Assembly (NCBI GenBank): GCA_002633005.1
Contig: NMRA01000016.1
Location: 590,443-654,442, forward strand
From: Phoronis australis
Taxonomy: Eukaryota; Phoronida; Phoronidae
DNA: 64,000 nucleotides
Direction: 5' to 3'
Made by a program: the position numbers and the translations under genes. The stretch's first letter is position 1, and each line of letters starts with the position of its first letter. A model generated the notes under the pieces. The model was given only the letters and a program-made list of their open reading frames with translations, did not search any database and was not told the origin of the DNA. This document shows, in pieces, positions 13,601 to 22,649 of this stretch.

Positions 13601-16307
13601 TGCGACGGTTACTTTATCTTGGTTTATGCGCCCACATATACAAACATGTGTATGAGGGTACATGTTGTCATTTCTGTCTAAGCGTCCGGCGTCCGGGAGT
13701 CCGCTGCCATATCTCCTAAGCCCCTTACAAGATCTTTGGGCAATTTGTATTCCCATGAAGACGAATTTTGAACCAATCCGGAATACTCTTGTTCCGGAGC
13801 TCTCATTGCCTCTACAAAACACACTTAGTTTCATTCTATTTCTCCTTGTGAATTCTTTCGGACGAGATGATTCCTGCTAAGTCAGCCAAGCAAGTTCCAC
13901 TGGTATTCCCTATCTAAAGTCTATCCGTCGACCCTTTTACGGATAGCGAAAATCGATGAGTGTGCATCACAGGCACAGATTTGTGGGATACCAGTCCTCA
14001 TAATCCGCATCAGTTTCCGGCAGGCGATCGTCTGGTCGGTAAGCTTGGAGTTGATTTTGGATAAATGCTACAGCTTTACTTGTACTTACGTATAATAACT
14101 TAAAACATTTGACTGCTTGAAATACTACAAAAACAAAACGATCCCTTGGCAGTCGGGTTCAGTGACACTAGGACGACGCTAGAAAAGCAAGACTTCGCGA
14201 GATATTGCCGAGTACTTTAAACGAGAAAACGTGATTTTGTTTAGATTTTTCTAGCTGCGAGATAGCTTCTGCACTCTACCCAGGATTACCGCTATCCCCC
14301 ACTGTGACGTTTTTCCCTATCCGTAAATCTTCCAATTAAAGGCAGGAATCAATTAAAAACTCGTACCCCCGGTCACAGATTGGACATTATGGTCCTTGGT
14401 GGGTGTTGTTTTCCCACAGTTGCCGTGTAATTCATTTAAAGCGTAGGTCATGCTTGCCCGTTTAGCAGACTTCGAAAAGAGTTTTCAAATTTTCCTCCAA
14501 ACTGTTGAGGGTTGTCGAGGGTTACAGACAATTATTTTGTATCAGAGTACTAGATGGGAAACTCGTTTTTAGTGTCTGTTAATAAGCCAAAACCGGGTTT
14601 GGTAGGCCCTATCCCTTTTTTAGAAAAAGGATTATTTTGAATAAAAGCCAGTCACACGTGAACTTAATTTCAGTACCGACATAGCTCCGTGCTCTCCCCG
14701 AGCGCCACTGACGCATTACAAAGCAGTGGACGAATCCAAGATAGTCGCTACTCTGGGCAGATGTTACGACATGGAATGCCACTCCAGATCCGACAAAAGG
14801 TATTCAAATACTAAGTTAGAGACTACGATAGGCTGTTTGTATGTGTATATAAGCTTGTGTAATGTAGACACTTACGAGTCATCAAAGTGACCTCAGTTGA
14901 CCAGATGAGTTCAGTTTTCAGTAATTTTTGAGATATATGTCAAGCAACTGTTATCGCATCATTGCTTGGAACGTTGCTTTGTTCTTTTGTAAAATTGAGT
15001 TTTATTTTTTTTCAGAAATAAGCAAGCGAAGCGTAATATCAAATTTCTGTCTTAAGTCATAAAATCAAGTTCCATGAAAAGGGTTCTGACTTCAAACTGA
15101 TGCATAGTAAAACACAAATTGTATTTTCCAAGGATGGGATTGTTCTTACAAAAATCACTGTAATTAAAAGTTGTGCTGGTTTCTTAGTAACCACAATGTC
15201 TCGTATTCAGGTCATGCTTCGGTGTAGCAGGATGTCAATGGTGTGATGTCGGCGCATGCGTATACAGCGAGGAGACATGTCCGTCGGGTAGGTATCATTA
15301 TTGTCTCGATATGAGTGCTTGCTTTTGGGGACACGCCGATCTTCACATTTTTCATAAAATAAAAATAACCCAAAATAAAGACTATATCATGCAGTTTTCA
15401 CTTGTATGCCATAGCTACCATGTTTTGAGAAATCACGGCGATGTTATGGGCCTTTGAAAACTGAAAGAAGGACAATTTTGGCAATCGTTTTTGTTCGAAA
15501 TTGGTGAGATGTTACAGGGGGCAGAAACTTTTCAGATTTATATTCATTAGGTCACGTGATGTGTCCAAAAGATGGCGCGCTGACGGGGCAAAATGTTCGC
15601 AACAGCATACATGTACTTCCATGGTTCAAGAATACGTAAGCTTGAGCAAAATGGCAATGTCTTTTCGAAATGCCGCTGTGGCTAAACAAACGAGACAATA
15701 TTCAAAAGAAGGCGTCATGGCGAATTTTGTGTTTTTATTTTGTAATCATGACACAGGGCGTAGACTATTCATCAGCTTGCACTTGCAACTTTCAGAGTCA
15801 TTATCAGCAGGCGCTATGGTAGGAATCTGTTTTGCATCTGCGGCAATTCTGGTTGCAATCATAATGATCGCCGTCATGGTGAGGCGCCGTCTTCAAAAAC
15901 GAAGTGATGTCGACAACCAGGTTCAGAATCATCACATCCGCTCACCGAATCATATTTACGCCATTCCGGAGACACAAAGAATTACGGTTGGTTATGAGGA
16001 GCCCGTCGCCAGACCACGTATTCATGAGGACGTGGTCCCCATGCAAGGGGCACACCCATATCCAGACGTCTGTCCGCCTGAAAACAGACAGCCAGAACAG
16101 GTGAATACGCATTACCCAATATATGTGAATAACTCTGTGTCTCTCGCTAGTAAAGTAATGCCATACTTTGTGTCAGCTGCCGTCCAAATGGAACCCTTTG
16201 GCGATAGGCCACAGTACGACTACCCACGCCATGGAGGTATAGGCACCACAGGACATCAGCAGCCTCCGCCTTACACGGAAAAAACGCCGGCTGGTGCCTC
16301 TTGGTAG
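397..16307 (+). CDS. CACHD1: VWFA and Cache domain-containing protein (CACHD1-like), 5' partial, 23 exons
   Basis: Predicted single-pass type I membrane protein related to calcium-channel alpha2/delta subunits; in vertebrates CACHD1 modulates voltage-gated channels at the cell surface. Exons read: 397-459, 1003-1170, 1480-1688, 2534-2693, 3393-3612, 4152-4280, 4782-4861, 5738-5876, 6538-6651, 7111-7270, 7563-7674, 8217-8382, 9045-9181, 9848-10014, 10258-10368, 10690-10815, 11094-11190, 11354-11449, 11974-12105, 13096-13199, 14674-14799, 15211-15287, 15796-16307. All have AG/GT borders and every junction keeps frame, giving 1,134 residues plus a stop. No initiator Met or signal peptide is visible, so the 5' end lies upstream. 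Domain order VWA_N, VWA, Cache, Cache, Cys-rich, TM, tail matches the family. The family call is firm; one-to-one orthology is inference. Confidence 0.9.
775..970. repeat. Dispersed repeat, copy b
   Basis: Second copy of the repeat at 1-232, ending with the same TTTTGCCCACTTCGCCAAA block just before the acceptor of the exon at 1003. It lies in the intron between exons 397-459 and 1003-1170. Confidence 0.7.
1728..1880. repeat. Short inverted-repeat element (MITE-like)
   Basis: Begins CATGGGCGGCGCAGCACTG and ends GGTGCGCCGTCCATG, which are imperfect reverse complements. An internal GGTGCACCGCCTATAGACCATG is a further inverted partner. A G-run of ten and CCACCCCC tracts lie between. It sits in an intron of the CACHD1-like gene and immediately follows exon 1480-1688. 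Confidence 0.5.
2534..4280 (+). CDS. CACHD1: CACHD1-like VWA domain exons (2534-2693, 3393-3612, 4152-4280)
   Basis: Three exons build a von Willebrand factor A domain, residues about 155-316 of the visible protein. The first carries DVVLVIDVSGSM, the DxSxS part of the metal-ion-dependent adhesion site. The second carries GLVTFSH and GGGTKYIPAL, whose Thr supplies the next MIDAS ligand. The third has ILFLTDGEP, the last MIDAS Asp. A complete MIDAS implies divalent-cation-dependent ligand binding, as in alpha2/delta subunits where it is needed for channel trafficking. Splice phases 2-0, 0-1 and 1-1 are consistent. Confidence 0.92.
4782..8382 (+). CDS. CACHD1: CACHD1-like first Cache region (4782-4861, 5738-5876, 6538-6651, 7111-7270, 7563-7674, 8217-8382)
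   Basis: Six exons encode the first extracellular Cache-type sensor region (residues about 317-573). Diagnostic pieces are FVITIPYADFSGL in exon 5738-5876, then TTIAAPVYHNDTFKGVVGVD with the GVVG(V/I)D strand typical of Cache domains in exon 6538-6651, then FIIDNIGRTMMHPLLPRP in exon 7111-7270. Cache folds bind small ligands in the alpha2/delta family, where gabapentin-type drugs bind. The 3' end of exon 5738-5876 and its donor have been amplified into a minisatellite just downstream (see the repeat at 5840). Confidence 0.9.
5227..5354. repeat. Tandem duplication, 65-bp unit, two copies
   Basis: AACAACAACCAGTCTTTCCC at 5227 recurs at 5292, and the following sequence (CATGCTATCATTTCGCCATT and onward to the TATTCACAT end) matches with only a couple of substitutions. 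It is intronic. Confidence 0.85.
5840..6245 (+). repeat. Minisatellite of about 44 bp derived from an exon end and its splice donor
   Basis: The unit is GTTATCACGATACCTTATAC followed by AGATTTCTCCGGGCTGGGTG and AGTT. The first unit is the last 37 coding bases of exon 5738-5876 (peptide VITIPYADFSGL) plus its GTGAGT donor. Unit 2 starts exactly 44 bp later at 5884, and about nine progressively degenerate units run to about 6245. Several retain GGTGAGTT, so decoy donors are present. Confidence 0.9.
9045..12105 (+). CDS. CACHD1: CACHD1-like second Cache region (9045-9181, 9848-10014, 10258-10368, 10690-10815, 11094-11190, 11354-11449, 11974-12105)
   Basis: Seven exons continue the ectodomain (residues about 574-862). 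WRYFGTEEGVFRIHPA followed by RDWYKKAVSYPG and APYFDALGAGLMVTMAR is the second Cache-like unit. VLGADFTLQSFYSLM and LLMDQSGYLVMHDDF follow, again family-typical. Repetition of a YFGTEEGV motif here and at residues about 120 reflects the family's internal symmetry. Introns contain a palindromic MITE (11623-11838). Confidence 0.88.
11623..11838. mobile_element. Palindromic MITE, 216 bp, with about 50-bp terminal inverted repeats
   Basis: Left end ACATTTGTTGCGGAGGATTC is matched by the reverse complement of the right end, and pairing continues inwards (TTAGGGATC-type block, then CGCGC-rich block). The whole element can fold as a hairpin. Target-site duplication is not clear. It is intronic, between exons 11354-11449 and 11974-12105. 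Confidence 0.8.
12141..12375 (-). mobile_element. tRNA-derived SINE, copy 1 (minus strand)
   Basis: Read on the minus strand, it has an A-box-like GGCCTAGGGGGATAAGT and a B-box-like GTGGGTTCAAGC (12305-12315), the two internal RNA polymerase III promoter blocks, followed by a non-tRNA body (CTAGCTCCGTAGCTCGGATT). It shares tRNA-like head and body with the plus-strand copy 300 bp away. Confidence 0.75.
12676..12905 (+). mobile_element. tRNA-derived SINE, copy 2 (plus strand)
   Basis: GTGTGGCCTGGTTGATAAGT (A-box region) and GGGTTCAAGTCC (B box, 12726-12737) sit in a tRNA-like head. The body CTAGCTCCTCAGCTCGGTTT matches copy 1 in inverted orientation. The tail region GATCAGTGCAATGGGCCCAC also pairs with copy 1. 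The head is not a clean functional tRNA because it lacks a convincing anticodon arm. Confidence 0.75.
13096..15287 (+). CDS. CACHD1: CACHD1-like Cys-rich membrane-proximal exons (13096-13199, 14674-14799, 15211-15287)
   Basis: Three exons (residues about 863-964) are dense in cysteine. The first has SCEC-PC spacing, the second has APCSPRAP and GRCYDMECHS, and the third has SCFGVAGCQWCDVGACVY. The last resembles the small disulphide-bonded PSI/plexin-type knot (C-x5-C-x2-C). This region links the Cache ectodomain to the membrane. Phases 0-2, 2-2 and 2-1 fit both neighbours. Confidence 0.85.
15796..16307 (+). CDS. CACHD1: CACHD1-like last coding exon: transmembrane helix and cytoplasmic tail
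   Basis: After a phase-1 acceptor the exon opens with ESLSAGAMVGICFASAAILV, the start of a hydrophobic helix that continues to about residue 992 and is closed by the stop-transfer run RRRLQKR. The roughly 140-residue tail is polar and rich in Pro, His and Asn, and ends PPPYTEKTPAGASW then TAG. PPPY fits the PPxY consensus recognised by WW domains of NEDD4-type ubiquitin ligases. The same frame is also open upstream to 15501, but that stretch lies 5' of a good acceptor and has no domain signal, so I start the exon at 15796. Confidence 0.9.
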
Positions 16308-16905
16308 ACGCATGGTCGACATTGACCTAAAAATATTTATTTTAACTCCGAAGACGCGGACAAGCTACAGACGAAGGCCAGTGACGCTCGAAAAACTTGG
16401 ATGTTTTGATATATTTTACAGACTGCCGTCTTTTTCAACTATCCAAATCGTCGGTAACACCGATATTCTAGGTGTCATTGTTTATGACTGTATGTTAGTA
16501 TGTTACCTGTGCTGGGCTGCAGGAAACCACAGATGTATCCGCGGCATACGTTTGGTTGCTACTTGAACTCAATAAGCAATGTTCTACCACTTACAGTGTG
16601 AAGTCATTGTTAACATCCTCAGTGTAACTCTCTGCACCATTACTGTACAGTCTGAGCGATCATTTTTCAGTTCATGTAAATTCTATAAATAACATTGGTG
16701 TCTTTCATATAAGTAACAATTCTTGTACAAAACACTCATTTTTTTTTTCAAAAGAAGAACACATGTATGTGGACTTCGGACGGAATCTCACATTTTTCAT
16801 ATTTAATGTAATTAATCATGTCATTTTCATTGTGCGGTTTGTTTTTTGTCATGTGAAACCTATGTCATATTAACATCAATAAAACATATATAGATTTAAA
16901 CTTGT
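16308..16905 (+). other. CACHD1: 3' untranslated region of the CACHD1-like gene
   Basis: AT-rich sequence after the TAG with no sustained reading frame. It ends in a polyadenylation signal at 16878, so the last exon probably extends to about 16895-16905. The exact cleavage site is not determined. Confidence 0.6.
16878..16883 (+). terminator. CACHD1: Polyadenylation signal AATAAA of the CACHD1-like gene
   Basis: Canonical hexamer in ATCAATAAAACAT, 571 bases after the stop codon and followed by a T/G-rich stretch (TGTGTTTTCC) about 30 bases on, as expected for a cleavage site. A weaker CAATAAGC at about 16570 is the only earlier candidate. Confidence 0.65.
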
Positions 16906-17639
16906 AAAAATGTGTTTTCCGATCCTTTGTCTGATGATGCAGACAACAGATGCGACCAATACCGTGAAGCAACGGGACACTTTTCATGGTTCCATCTCAT
17001 GCAAACACAGAATCAGTCGGTATGGGTTGGGGCAGCTCGGTTAATTTTGAAGAGATGAATATCGAGTCCTCGAAAAGTACTCATCTTAAACGTGAAATGA
17101 ACCAAACAGTCAAAATATTAAGAAGAGGACAAGTCACTGGACCCTGCATACTTCATAACTGACTACGAACATGATATCACTGGTTCATTTCAATTAAGCT
17201 GAGGGGAAGGAAGAGATTGAATCTGCTTGAAACCGTTTTTCTTACATGTATGTTGTCGTGCATAATTGATAGGCCGGTCTTCGAACTGGCTGAAAATAAT
17301 CAAGAAGGTCGTGTTAAATGGAGGCAAAAAGTATCAATAGGGGAGTAGGGTGATATGGGCGTTTTTTTTTCTCATTTTGGTACAGTAAATGCCTTACCTC
17401 GTTGTAGAACTCCTATTTCTTCAGCGGAAAGGCTTCAACCAAAATTGGACGAATAGTGTTTTAATTTCTAGTTGAAAATATTGGCAATTCTGAAGTATGT
17501 TTTGAGAAACTTAGACGTGGTTAGCGATAAACGTTATAACTTTGGAGAAGTCAAACATCATTGGTTTTTGTCAATAACCAAATGATTCAAATGATTTCAC
17601 CCATTTTGATTCAGATGTAAGTATTCTTTTTATCCATGA
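16906..17639. other. Intergenic sequence without recognisable feature
   Basis: No sustained reading frame, no splice-consistent exon and no clear repeat seen on either strand between the CACHD1-like polyadenylation site and the LINE remnant. Confidence 0.5.
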
Positions 17640-18030
17640 AATTTTTATAGCCTTGCTAATAAATTATATTCCTCATTTTCACCCCACCCCCTTCCTAATG
17701 AGTCTTAATTAATACATCTCTATTCACTCTCTCAACTTTGATATTCCAAACAAACTTAAAAATGTCTGCGTTGAATTCATTCATAATACTGTCTGATGGA
17801 GTAGACAGAGTTACCATTAAGTGAATTATTTTTGGCACAATCAAGGTCTTTACCACGGTAACATTCTCAAAAAAGAAACTTTTCTTCGAGACAAAATTTT
17901 TATAAGATTATTGATTTCCTCAATCCTCTCATTGTAGTTGATTTCAATCATTTTGTATAGGTTAACAATGAAATTGAAACCTAGCATCTTAAATTGTGTT
18001 ACGCCTCATCTTGCCTGATGGAAAATATCT

Positions 18031-18405
18031 TTACAATGTTTTGTTGCTGCCCATCCAAATAACATTTGTTTTGAAATAAATTACTCTCAAACCAGACATT
18101 TTTGCACATTTACTCAGAGCTTCCAAACTACGCCGTGAACCATCTAAGAAAAAGATTGTTTCATCAGCATACTGAGTAAGTATAAATTCACCATTTCCTA
18201 TTTGAATGCCTTTAATTTCCCTGTCTTGTTTTGTCATCATAGCTAATACTTCAGCACATAAAATGCAGAGTAAAATGTCTGGACAGAAAACCGGTTTGGA
18301 CGATGTATGATACCATCCAATTATAAAAAGTTTTAATCCAACGATTAATTTCGAGTCCTTGAAATCAAATATATCCAAAACATTATTTATGAAGTTCCAT
18401 GACAA
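18031..18405 (-). pseudogene. Reverse transcriptase fragment of the LINE
   Basis: Open for 124 codons on the minus strand. It contains the RT active-site region QYADETIFFLDGS, with the second catalytic Asp of YADD replaced by Glu, followed by SGLRVIYFKTNVIWMGS, typical of L1/Tx1 elements. The substitution and surrounding stops argue against activity. Confidence 0.8.
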
Positions 18406-20274
18406 GCTGTCAAAAGTCTAATTGTAACAACAGCCCTGGTATGGCATTTTTTCACAAAAATTCATAACATCAATCGTATGATTTTAGCCTTTTATAAATC
18501 CCGTCTGATCCGGGGAAATTATAAATCCAAGCAGATTTTTCATTCGTCTAGCAATACATCCGGATGCCAACTTGTGAATACTGTTGAGCCAAGTTATTGG
18601 TCTCCAATTTTAATGGATTGTTTACCTCTATCTAGATTTGGAATTAAAGTTACAATCTATGTTTTTTGCGTGTTTGACATTTTCGATTTTTTCATAGCTT
18701 TCAATTATATGTCTTTAAAACAAAATAATCTAAATCTTTCCCGATAAACTTGAAAAATTCCTTTGTGAAACCATCTGGCCCCGGCCTTTTTTCAATTTTT
18801 TAACTTTCAATACCAACCAGAGTTCTTCATATTCTATGTGTCCCTGAAGGTCCATTGCAAAATTATCGGGAAGCTTATTTGAAACAATAAAGTTCTCTAT
18901 TTCACCTTTTTTCAAGAAAACTGTTATCAGAATAAAGTTTTTGGTAAAAATTCGCTGCCACGTCTAGTATCTTTTCTTGATCTGTAATTATTTCTCCACT
19001 TTCCAATTCTATTTCATACACAAGTTTGTTGTACAAATGTTTCGATTCTAAACTACAAAAATATTTTGCTGGGCGTTCATCTTCCTCTATCCATTTTGCC
19101 CCGGATCTGACGTAAAACCCTTTTTAATTTCTTGTACCGTATCTCTAGAAGAGCACTCGTTTTCTTTTCTAAATCTTCAAAAGTCCTATCGTTAACACAC
19201 TGTTCTAAATTCTCTATTTCTTTTTCAAATTTAGTATTTTTCCTATCTAATTTATCTTTTTTTTGAGTCGAGTGAAAATAGTTGTATTTTTCTTATTTCC
19301 ATTAACAGCACATCCAAAAATAGTTGATCATTTATAACAAACTGAATCACACTGTTAGAATTCAGTCTAAACATTATAGGTTTACCGGAAATGCAAATTG
19401 CTTTTTGACATTAGTTATCGTGTCTTGAATTATTTTTACATATTGTGAATTACTAAGTTTCCAGAGTCCTTTACTTCTAGAAATTTCTCTATAATTTTAG
19501 GCTTAACATGATACCAGAATCATCTGATTTGTAACTTGGTGTTATAGAAATTCTTTAGACGCAATGCATCAAAGTTTTGGAAATCAGAAAAAAGTCAAGC
19601 CTGGCCTGCTTAAATGAATTTTCTCTCCGCCAAGTAAATCTTTTAAGGAAAATTTTCTCGAAAGGGATCAAAAACACCATCAGTATTAAGAATTCCCTTT
19701 AGATTATTACAAAATCTTTAATTGCAAATATCCAGTTCTTGACTCGGAACTAAATTAAAAATTCCAGATATAATAAACTTATCTACTTCAAATTCTTCAA
19801 TTATTGAAAACATATTACTATAAAAGTCCGCGTTATCAGTGTTTGGACCGTACAAATTTAAAAGAATGATCCTATCTCCCTCCGTAATTAATTCTAGTAT
19901 ATTATAATTTCCCCTAGGATACTTTGTCACATTTTGAACAGTAAACCCAGTTATTATTAAATCAAATAGCTACTCCTCTAGAATTGCTGTTGTAAGAGTT
20001 GAAATAACAAGTGTAACCCCACTGAGATTCAATATACGGCTCCAGATCCCCAGCTTATTGACCGTCTTGTAGACAATATATATTAAATGCTTTCACAATT
20101 CTCATGAAATTAAAAATGTCTCCTTTTTTCTATGGTTCCTAAGCCCTGTCAATTAACTGAAAAGATATTAATTTCGATTGTAGTAAGAAATAAACACTTC
20201 TTTTACAATAGAAATCTTGAGACCACATAAAGTATTACAAGAATTTACAGGTTGGGCCGGTGGGACCTGGCGTG

Positions 20275-20578
20275 CGTTCACTAATGCAAGGACCTACGCT
20301 AGGACCTAGCTAAAATCTAGCTGAAGTCACGTGTTCACACTCAAAATCCAGAGTTGAGTTGCATAAAGCTTCAAAAGTTATCCGGTGGATAAAGTTTGAT
20401 TGTTGCGTGACGACAGGTGCATTGTTCAACAATAACAACGTTACGCGAGATAATGCGACGCCATTGTTGCTATACGGCGTATAACTTTTATGCAACTGGG
20501 CCCTGCAGGGCAATATCTCGTGTGATCTCCCAAAGTCTTGCTTTGTAAATTGTAGCCGAGGTCCTAGCGTTAGTGAAA
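20275..20578. mobile_element. Nested inverted-repeat elements inside the LINE
   Basis: An outer element begins GTTCACTAATGCAAGGACCT with GCTAGGACCT and ends AGGTCCTAGCGTTAGTGAAA, an inverted match. Inside it (20352-20503) is a second palindromic element, GAGTTGCATAAA on the left and TTTTATGCAACTGGGCCC on the right, which recurs at 31115-31260. The insertion interrupts the LINE between ORF1 and the endonuclease. Confidence 0.7.
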
Positions 20579-21639
20579 GGGCGGCGGGTATACATTCACA
20601 CAGACACACTCACAATGAAAGCATGAATCGAAAAAATAACTAATAAATAACATGGAAAACACTGACCAACAAACTGTACCCTTCTCCCAGTTCATAATGG
20701 CAATAGGGTATTTCCAACTACCTCAAATAAATCATCAACAATTCCGACAACAGCTCCAAATTGCCACACAGAAATCTCCCTAGTGAATGTCTTCGATGAA
20801 TTTCATATCTCGATGCGCTTTATCCGACCAGTCTTTCAGGCATATCTTCCAGTCGTGGGTCCAATAGCATTTCACTTTTCTCCTGGCATAGTTTTGCCCT
20901 TCGCTTTGTGAGACTCTCGCCGTACGTGTAAACACCCGCATCAACATCTTTCAAGCTGACTTGCCGTCATGCTTTACTGAACCGCGTCCTAGTCCGTGAC
21001 TTCCACTAATATAGCCTTCAGTTGTATTGGTGCCCATTTTCCTAGCCAATTCCAACACAATTTTATCAGTTGATTCCCCTTCTGTTTCTTTTATACCAGC
21101 AATAACGAGAACATTCCTTCTGCTACATTCCTGCTGCACATCACATTCTTCTTGTAAGGCGACAATTTCAGAATCATAATTTTGCCACAAATCGGAGAGT
21201 TCTTGCCTTGCAGCAGCCATTTCCTGATCTTTTCTTTCAAATTTTTCTCAAACTAAATTTCTAAACCTGCAGAAAGTTCATTCAACTTGTCATCTAGCCA
21301 ACCTTGTAACATCTTCTCAAATGACACAATGACTTCTGGATCCATAAGCGCCGCTTTAAACTCCTCTCTCAAACTTACTTCGTAATGTCGACTCGATTTG
21401 TCAGCTATGCCTGCAACCGTTTCGTCCAAAGTGGCCTGCTTCGTGCTCTTTCTCAGCTCATCGCTGTCTTTACTGGCTTTCTGTGAATTTGGGGCTGACT
21501 TATCACTCATTTTGACAGAAATTGCATTTAAACTACAGGCGACACGTTTAAGATATTAAAAATATACGGAGAGCGCTGCTTAGTCAACTGCACTCTATTC
21601 CGCCGTGACAGGAAGCCCTGATAATATTCAGCTGAGAAA

Positions 21640-22340
21640 CCTTTCAGGCCTGGCACTTTAAATATTTTACTACTGACAAAGCGTCATCAATAGAAACTGG
21701 CCCATATCAGGAAGAGATGTTTGCAGTATACTTGACTTTTTGACAGTATTGTCATCATGAACTAAAACATTCAAACTAACATCATGTGATTGGTCATCGC
21801 TACTTTTGTGAAACAACTCATCAAAAATGTTTATTTACAATATCAACCGAGCTTGGCTTGTAATTGTTTCTCAATTAGAATCAATCAATAGTGTTGTGGT
21901 TTTGTTAATAAAGTTTCTTTTTTCTAAACTAGAAAAGTATTTTGATAGCTTTTCACCATGCCCAATCCTTCGTGCTCGGTTTCTAATAATTGCTCCTTTC
22001 ACAATATCTTCAAGTAGGTCGCGTAATTTCTTTCAACAATGTTCACGAATTCCTTCAAAAACGGGTGAATGGTTGTTTTTTATCAAGTGAAATAGCATGC
22101 TTAGTTGCATTTCTAAACTTTTCAAGCGGCTATCCGTCTTTCTTTTTTCTTTCACTAAACTGGAAAGTTTTATTGGGAATATTGAGGGGGGAGGCGGTGG
22201 GCATTTCAAAAACCAATGAGCCGTCTATACGCAAACTCAAAATCGTTACCTGGAATTACAAAAAATCATCTCCTCTATTTAAAATGAGGGTGACCACTTC
22301 AGTGACAGCATTGCTTTTGAAGAGGGCTCTCAACAACAAA
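21640..22340 (-). mobile_element. Second LINE fragment (ORF2 middle region)
   Basis: Minus-strand translation across about 21880-22010 reads GAIIRNRARRIGHGEKLSKY then FSSLEKRNFINK, the same linker between endonuclease and RT that the first LINE shows at about 19000. It is therefore a separate, truncated relative in the same orientation. No intact frame remains. Confidence 0.7.
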
Positions 22341-22649
22341 ATATAAAACAGTAATATAATACGATATAGTAGTAAAACAATAATTAAAGGCATGTAACAA
22401 AGAAACAATTAAAGCAGTTTGCGAATTTTGATAATAAATAAATGACGAAGGATGACGAAAATTTGACTAAGAAAGATTGAATTAGAAAAAGAGATGATAC
22501 TAAATAGTGAGAGTATTTACAGTGATGAAAAATGACATAATTAAGACAGGTAAAGTGCAAAAATAGGTAAGTAAATTACATCCACTTTTTAACATTTAGT
22601 CATTGAATTGGAATGTGTAATTTCTGGGCTAAGAGAAAACGTCAAATCC

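Larger units (their letters stand above)
17640..21530 (-). mobile_element. Decayed Tx1/L1-like non-LTR retrotransposon (LINE)
   Basis: Read on the minus strand, ORF1 fragments lie at 21253-21510 and 20951-21220, with CSRRNVLVIAGIKETEGEST and DKIVLELARKMG, typical of L1-type ORF1 proteins. An endonuclease segment lies at 19718-19930 (ILLNLYGPNTDNADFYSN, IISGIFNLVPSQELD). The linker at about 18920-19110 reads GAKWIEEDERPAKYFCSLES. Reverse transcriptase lies at 18031-18405 (GEFILTQYADETIFFLDGS, where YADD is expected). A C-terminal segment at about 17700-17880 has VVKTLIVPKIIHLMVTL. Multiple stops and frameshifts and a nested insertion show it is dead. Confidence 0.85.

Noticed and set aside
15501-15795. 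N-terminal extension of the last CACHD1-like exon
   Set aside because: The frame is open, but a good acceptor at 15794-15795 joins in phase to exon 15211-15287, and the extension shows no domain or composition bias.
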